Source: Clostridia bacterium
GTDB taxonomy: Bacteria; Bacillota; Clostridia; Oscillospirales; CAG-272
Assembly (NCBI GenBank): GCA_017466445.1
Contig: JAFTUC010000029.1
Span: 124,001 to 188,000, forward strand
Reading direction: 5' to 3'
DNA length: 64,000 nucleotides
A program made the translations under genes and the position numbers. Of this stretch, positions 61,792-64,000 are shown piece after piece. The notes beneath the pieces are model-generated. The model saw only the letters and a list, made by a program, of their open reading frames with translations, did not search any database and was not told the origin of the DNA. Each line of letters opens with the position of its first letter. Position 1 is the stretch's first letter.

Positions 61792-63522
61792 TTATTTATT
61801 TCCGCTACTGTTGTTTTTGAGAGTGTGTCTCTTGATCTTTCTCGAGGTAGTCTTCTCAAACTCGGTATCGCGAAGCACGACGTCTCTTACCTGCTTGAAT
61901 ACGGGAAGCTTTTTGTTGACCTCGTTGATCTCGCTCTTTATAGCCGAAAGGATCTCCTCGTCCGAGCGTCCCTCTCTCTTATCGGGATCGGGATATACGA
62001 GAGCGGTTATTACCACCTCTCCGGACGCGTTCTCCTGACCGACCACAACGCATTCCTTGATCATATCTATATGCGCAAGATAGCCTTCTATCTCCTCCGG
62101 ATATATATTTTTACCGTTACTGAGGATTATTATGTTCTTCTTACGTCCGGTAATAAATATGTAATCCTGATCGTCTATATATCCGTAGTCACCGGTGCGG
62201 AACCATCCGTCCTCGGTAAATACCTCAGCGGTCGCCTCGGGATTGTTATAATATCCGAGCATTACGTTATCGCCCTTAACAAGGATCTCACCGATCTGGT
62301 ATTTGCCCTGCATCTGACCCTCTTCGGGATCGATCTTGACCTTACAACCGTCAACCGCCCATCCGACCGAGCCGAATCTCTCGTGTCCCGCGATATTAAC
62401 GGCGACGAGAGGCGAGCATTCCGTGATGCCGTATCCCTCAAGGACTCTTATGCCGAAGGCTCTAAAATCCTTGATGATCTGCTTATCTATGGGAGCGCCG
62501 CCGCAGACTATGTATTCAAGCCTTCCGCCGAGCGCCGAAAGGATCTCTCCGAATATCTTCTTTCTGGTCTTAAGGGGAAGCACCTTGGAAAGCTTTATAA
62601 CGAGCCTTACCTTCTTCTCCATTCCCTTTGCCTTTATGTTGTCCCAGATCCTCTTATGGAAGGTCTCGACGAACAGAGGAACGAGGGTAAGCGTGGTAGG
62701 CTTGAATGCCGCAAGGTTCTTCGTTACGTACTTAAGGCTCTCGTTAAGGTACGAGGTCATACCCTTATTGGTCGCCGCAAGGTGGCCGCAGGTCATCTCA
62801 TAGGTATGGTTCGGAGGAAGCACCGAAAGAAGCGAGGTATGGCAGGTCATAAATGACATCGTAACGCAGGAGGAGTTCGTCGCAAACGCGAGATTCTTCT
62901 GCGAGAGCATAACTCCCTTACTCGTTCCGGTGGTTCCCGACGTGAATATGATAGCACAGCATTTTTCGCGGTCTATCTCAACGTCAAGATATCCGGTCTC
63001 TCCCGCATCGAGCGCCTCCTTACCGAGAGCAAGGACCTCGTCCATGCTGCGGGTCCTGTCGTTTACCTCTTTCTCGGTATCGGCATAGATCGGTATGAAA
63101 TACTTGATGTTCGGAAGTCTGTCCGCATATTTTGCTATACGGTTGTTAAAGCTTTCGTTATAGACTATAGCATCCGCGTTTGCAAGATTAAGGAAATTTA
63201 CGATCTCATCGTCCGCAAGCTCCTTGTCAAGCGGTATGATGATACCGTTTCCGTTTACGGTCGCATAGTAGGTGGTGAAATACATCGGATGGCTATCGCC
63301 TATGACCGCTACCGTTCCGCCCATTATACCGAGCTTCATGAACGCAGTTCCGAGGTAGTTCATATTGTTTAACAGATCTTTATACTTGTAACTGAATTTT
63401 TCCTTGTTGCGAGAATAGAGATAAAGATCCTTCTCAGCGTATCTCTCAGCACTCGTCACGACGAGCTGTCTGAGATCGGTTACTGATTTTTCTTCGAAAA
63501 CGTATTCCAAAGTATTTTTCAT
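61792..63522 (-). CDS. AMP-forming acyl-CoA/acyl-ACP synthetase
   Basis: 576 residues from the ATG at 63522; the ribosome site GAAGGGAG abuts it, so a TTG four codons on is an alternative. ANL-superfamily motifs: AIIFTSGTTGTSKGVMLS (A3), EGYGITECSP (A5), WFRTGDYGYID (A7), GRKKNIIILSNGKNIYPEEIE (A8/hinge) and the C-terminal Lys in FEKTTSRKIKRH. It adenylates fatty or similar acids and passes them to CoA or, given the ACP gene behind it, to that ACP. A consensus promoter lies 40 bases upstream. Confidence 0.9.
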   Translation of the reverse strand: MKNTLEYVFEEKSVTDLRQLVVTSAERYAEKDLYLYSRNKEKFSYKYKDLLNNMNYLGTAFMKLGIMGGTVAVIGDSHPMYFTTYYATVNGNGIIIPLDKELADDEIVNFLNLANADAIVYNESFNNRIAKYADRLPNIKYFIPIYADTEKEVNDRTRSMDEVLALGKEALDAGETGYLDVEIDREKCCAIIFTSGTTGTSKGVMLSQKNLAFATNSSCVTMSFMTCHTSLLSVLPPNHTYEMTCGHLAATNKGMTSYLNESLKYVTKNLAAFKPTTLTLVPLFVETFHKRIWDNIKAKGMEKKVRLVIKLSKVLPLKTRKKIFGEILSALGGRLEYIVCGGAPIDKQIIKDFRAFGIRVLEGYGITECSPLVAVNIAGHERFGSVGWAVDGCKVKIDPEEGQMQGKYQIGEILVKGDNVMLGYYNNPEATAEVFTEDGWFRTGDYGYIDDQDYIFITGRKKNIIILSNGKNIYPEEIEGYLAHIDMIKECVVVGQENASGEVVITALVYPDPDKREGRSDEEILSAIKSEINEVNKKLPVFKQVRDVVLRDTEFEKTTSRKIKRHTLKNNSSGNK

Positions 63523-63561
63523 CTCCCTTCGTAGACCCGTGCACACACAGGCATCATGTCT

Positions 63562-63590
63562 ATTATAATCATCTACTTGCGTTTTGTCAA
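63562..63590 (-). promoter_or_regulatory. Consensus sigma-A promoter for the acyl synthetase operon
   Basis: On the minus strand TTGACA (63590-63585) and TATAAT (63567-63562), 17-base spacer; both boxes are perfect. Confidence 0.82.
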
Positions 63591-63666
63591 GTTTTTCATA
63601 AAAATTTCATTTTGACGTGTATTTTGCGTGCTTTAGAAAAAATTTTATAAAATTTCGTAATTCCTA

Positions 63667-63695
63667 TTGACAATCACGCGATTGTGTGCTATAAT
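63667..63695 (+). promoter_or_regulatory. Consensus sigma-A promoter for the right-edge gene
   Basis: TTGACA (63667-63672) and TATAAT (63690-63695), 17 bases apart, both perfect. The spacer carries CAATC-ACGC-GATTG (63671-63684), a possible operator. The leader up to 63815 is about 113 bases. Confidence 0.8.
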
Positions 63696-63814
63696 CATAA
63701 TCAAGCGAGTACGGCGAGCGATTTTAACATATATTTTTCAAAAAAGCATTGAAAAAGCAACTTATGTATGATAATATGGAGGTAGTACATACACTTCAAT
63801 ACGGAGACTGATAT

Positions 63815-64000
63815 ATGGAAAAGGAAAAAGAAGCCACCGGCGGTAAAAAAAGATCGAAAAAGCGTGCCGTGATATTCGCATTGGTCGTGCTTTCCTTACT
63901 CGTGGTGCTTTCGATAGCCGCGGTCATAGACTGGGATGCCCTCTTTTTAAAAAAGGACAGCGACAGAGATTCGTGGGTACATTATTATGACGACAGATAT
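63815..64000 (+). CDS. Membrane-anchored protein, N-terminal fragment
   Basis: 62 residues are visible; the gene runs off the right edge. A short charged cytoplasmic part with KKRSKKR (11-17) is followed by one hydrophobic segment (about 18-39), then an extracellular part with many Asp and Tyr. This looks like a type II membrane-anchored envelope protein. The family cannot be told from this piece. A gGAGA precedes the ATG. Confidence 0.6.
   Translation, partial: MEKEKEATGGKKRSKKRAVIFALVVLSLLVVLSIAAVIDWDALFLKKDSDRDSWVHYYDDRY

Overview
The window looks like chromosomal DNA of a spore-forming, anaerobic, gut-type member of the Clostridia (Bacillota). The evidence is a PolC-type replicative polymerase, the tail of a RemA-like regulator, a SpoVM-like micropeptide, SpoVAC/SpoVAD/SpoVAEb, a PduL phosphotransacylase, the MEP isoprenoid pathway, NADP-type GDH and strong AGGAGG-type ribosome binding sites. 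Species cannot be told. No tRNA, rRNA, CRISPR array, IS element or phage gene was seen. No stretch over 300 bases lacks a gene; the longest gaps (37.37-37.63, 39.85-40.07, 53.17-53.43 and 63.52-63.81 kb) hold promoters, hairpins and one MITE-like inverted repeat.

Layout. 0-6.5 kb (+): a housekeeping operon with the end of remA, then rpoZ, priA, def, fmt, rsmB and a membrane zinc peptidase. 6.6-15.9 kb: the spoVA locus. spoVAEb and spoVAD (with an SDR gene behind them) and spoVAC lie on the minus strand in their usual order, but about 6.6 kb of accessory genes separates spoVAC from spoVAD: a FliB-like protein, a phosphoesterase, a short AraC regulator, a sialidase-like protein, a beta-helix protein, a GH43 protein and an AT-rich lipoprotein. 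A 46-bp copy of the inside of spoVAC sits on the far side of the lipoprotein gene, like a rearrangement scar. 16-25 kb (+): yqeG, an endonuclease IV-like barrel, an M24 peptidase, efp, a Cys/Asp-rich CD1247-type protein, mtaB, alr, a Gfo/Idh oxidoreductase, trpS and a DUF1294 protein. 24.9-31.2 kb: rsgA-spoVM (-), a methyltransferase and a HAD phosphatase (+), then mscS, cupin, LCP-like and TepA-like genes (-). 31.3-37.4 kb (+): pduL-nifS-nifU-mnmA followed by a GH2 enzyme. 37.4-42.3 kb: an inverted repeat, an HpcH/HpaI aldolase, gdhA, and a GH13 enzyme divergent from an AraC regulator. 42.4-55.3 kb (-): rpsB-tsf, pyrH-frr, uppS-cdsA-dxr-rseP-ispG-polC in the order familiar from Firmicutes. 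55.3-64 kb: an AraC/Gfo-Idh divergent pair, the copA-copZ-cinA copper cluster, and an acyl-activating enzyme with its own ACP and a NERD-like membrane protein; the start of a membrane protein runs off the right edge.

How it fits together: most of the window is core translation, replication, envelope and sporulation machinery. The variable parts are small glycan-use modules, each with its own AraC regulator and sigma-A promoters (TTGACA/TATAAT-like boxes, usually 17 bp apart). The observations most worth checking are the split spoVA operon with its duplication scar, and the unannotated 25-residue spoVM.
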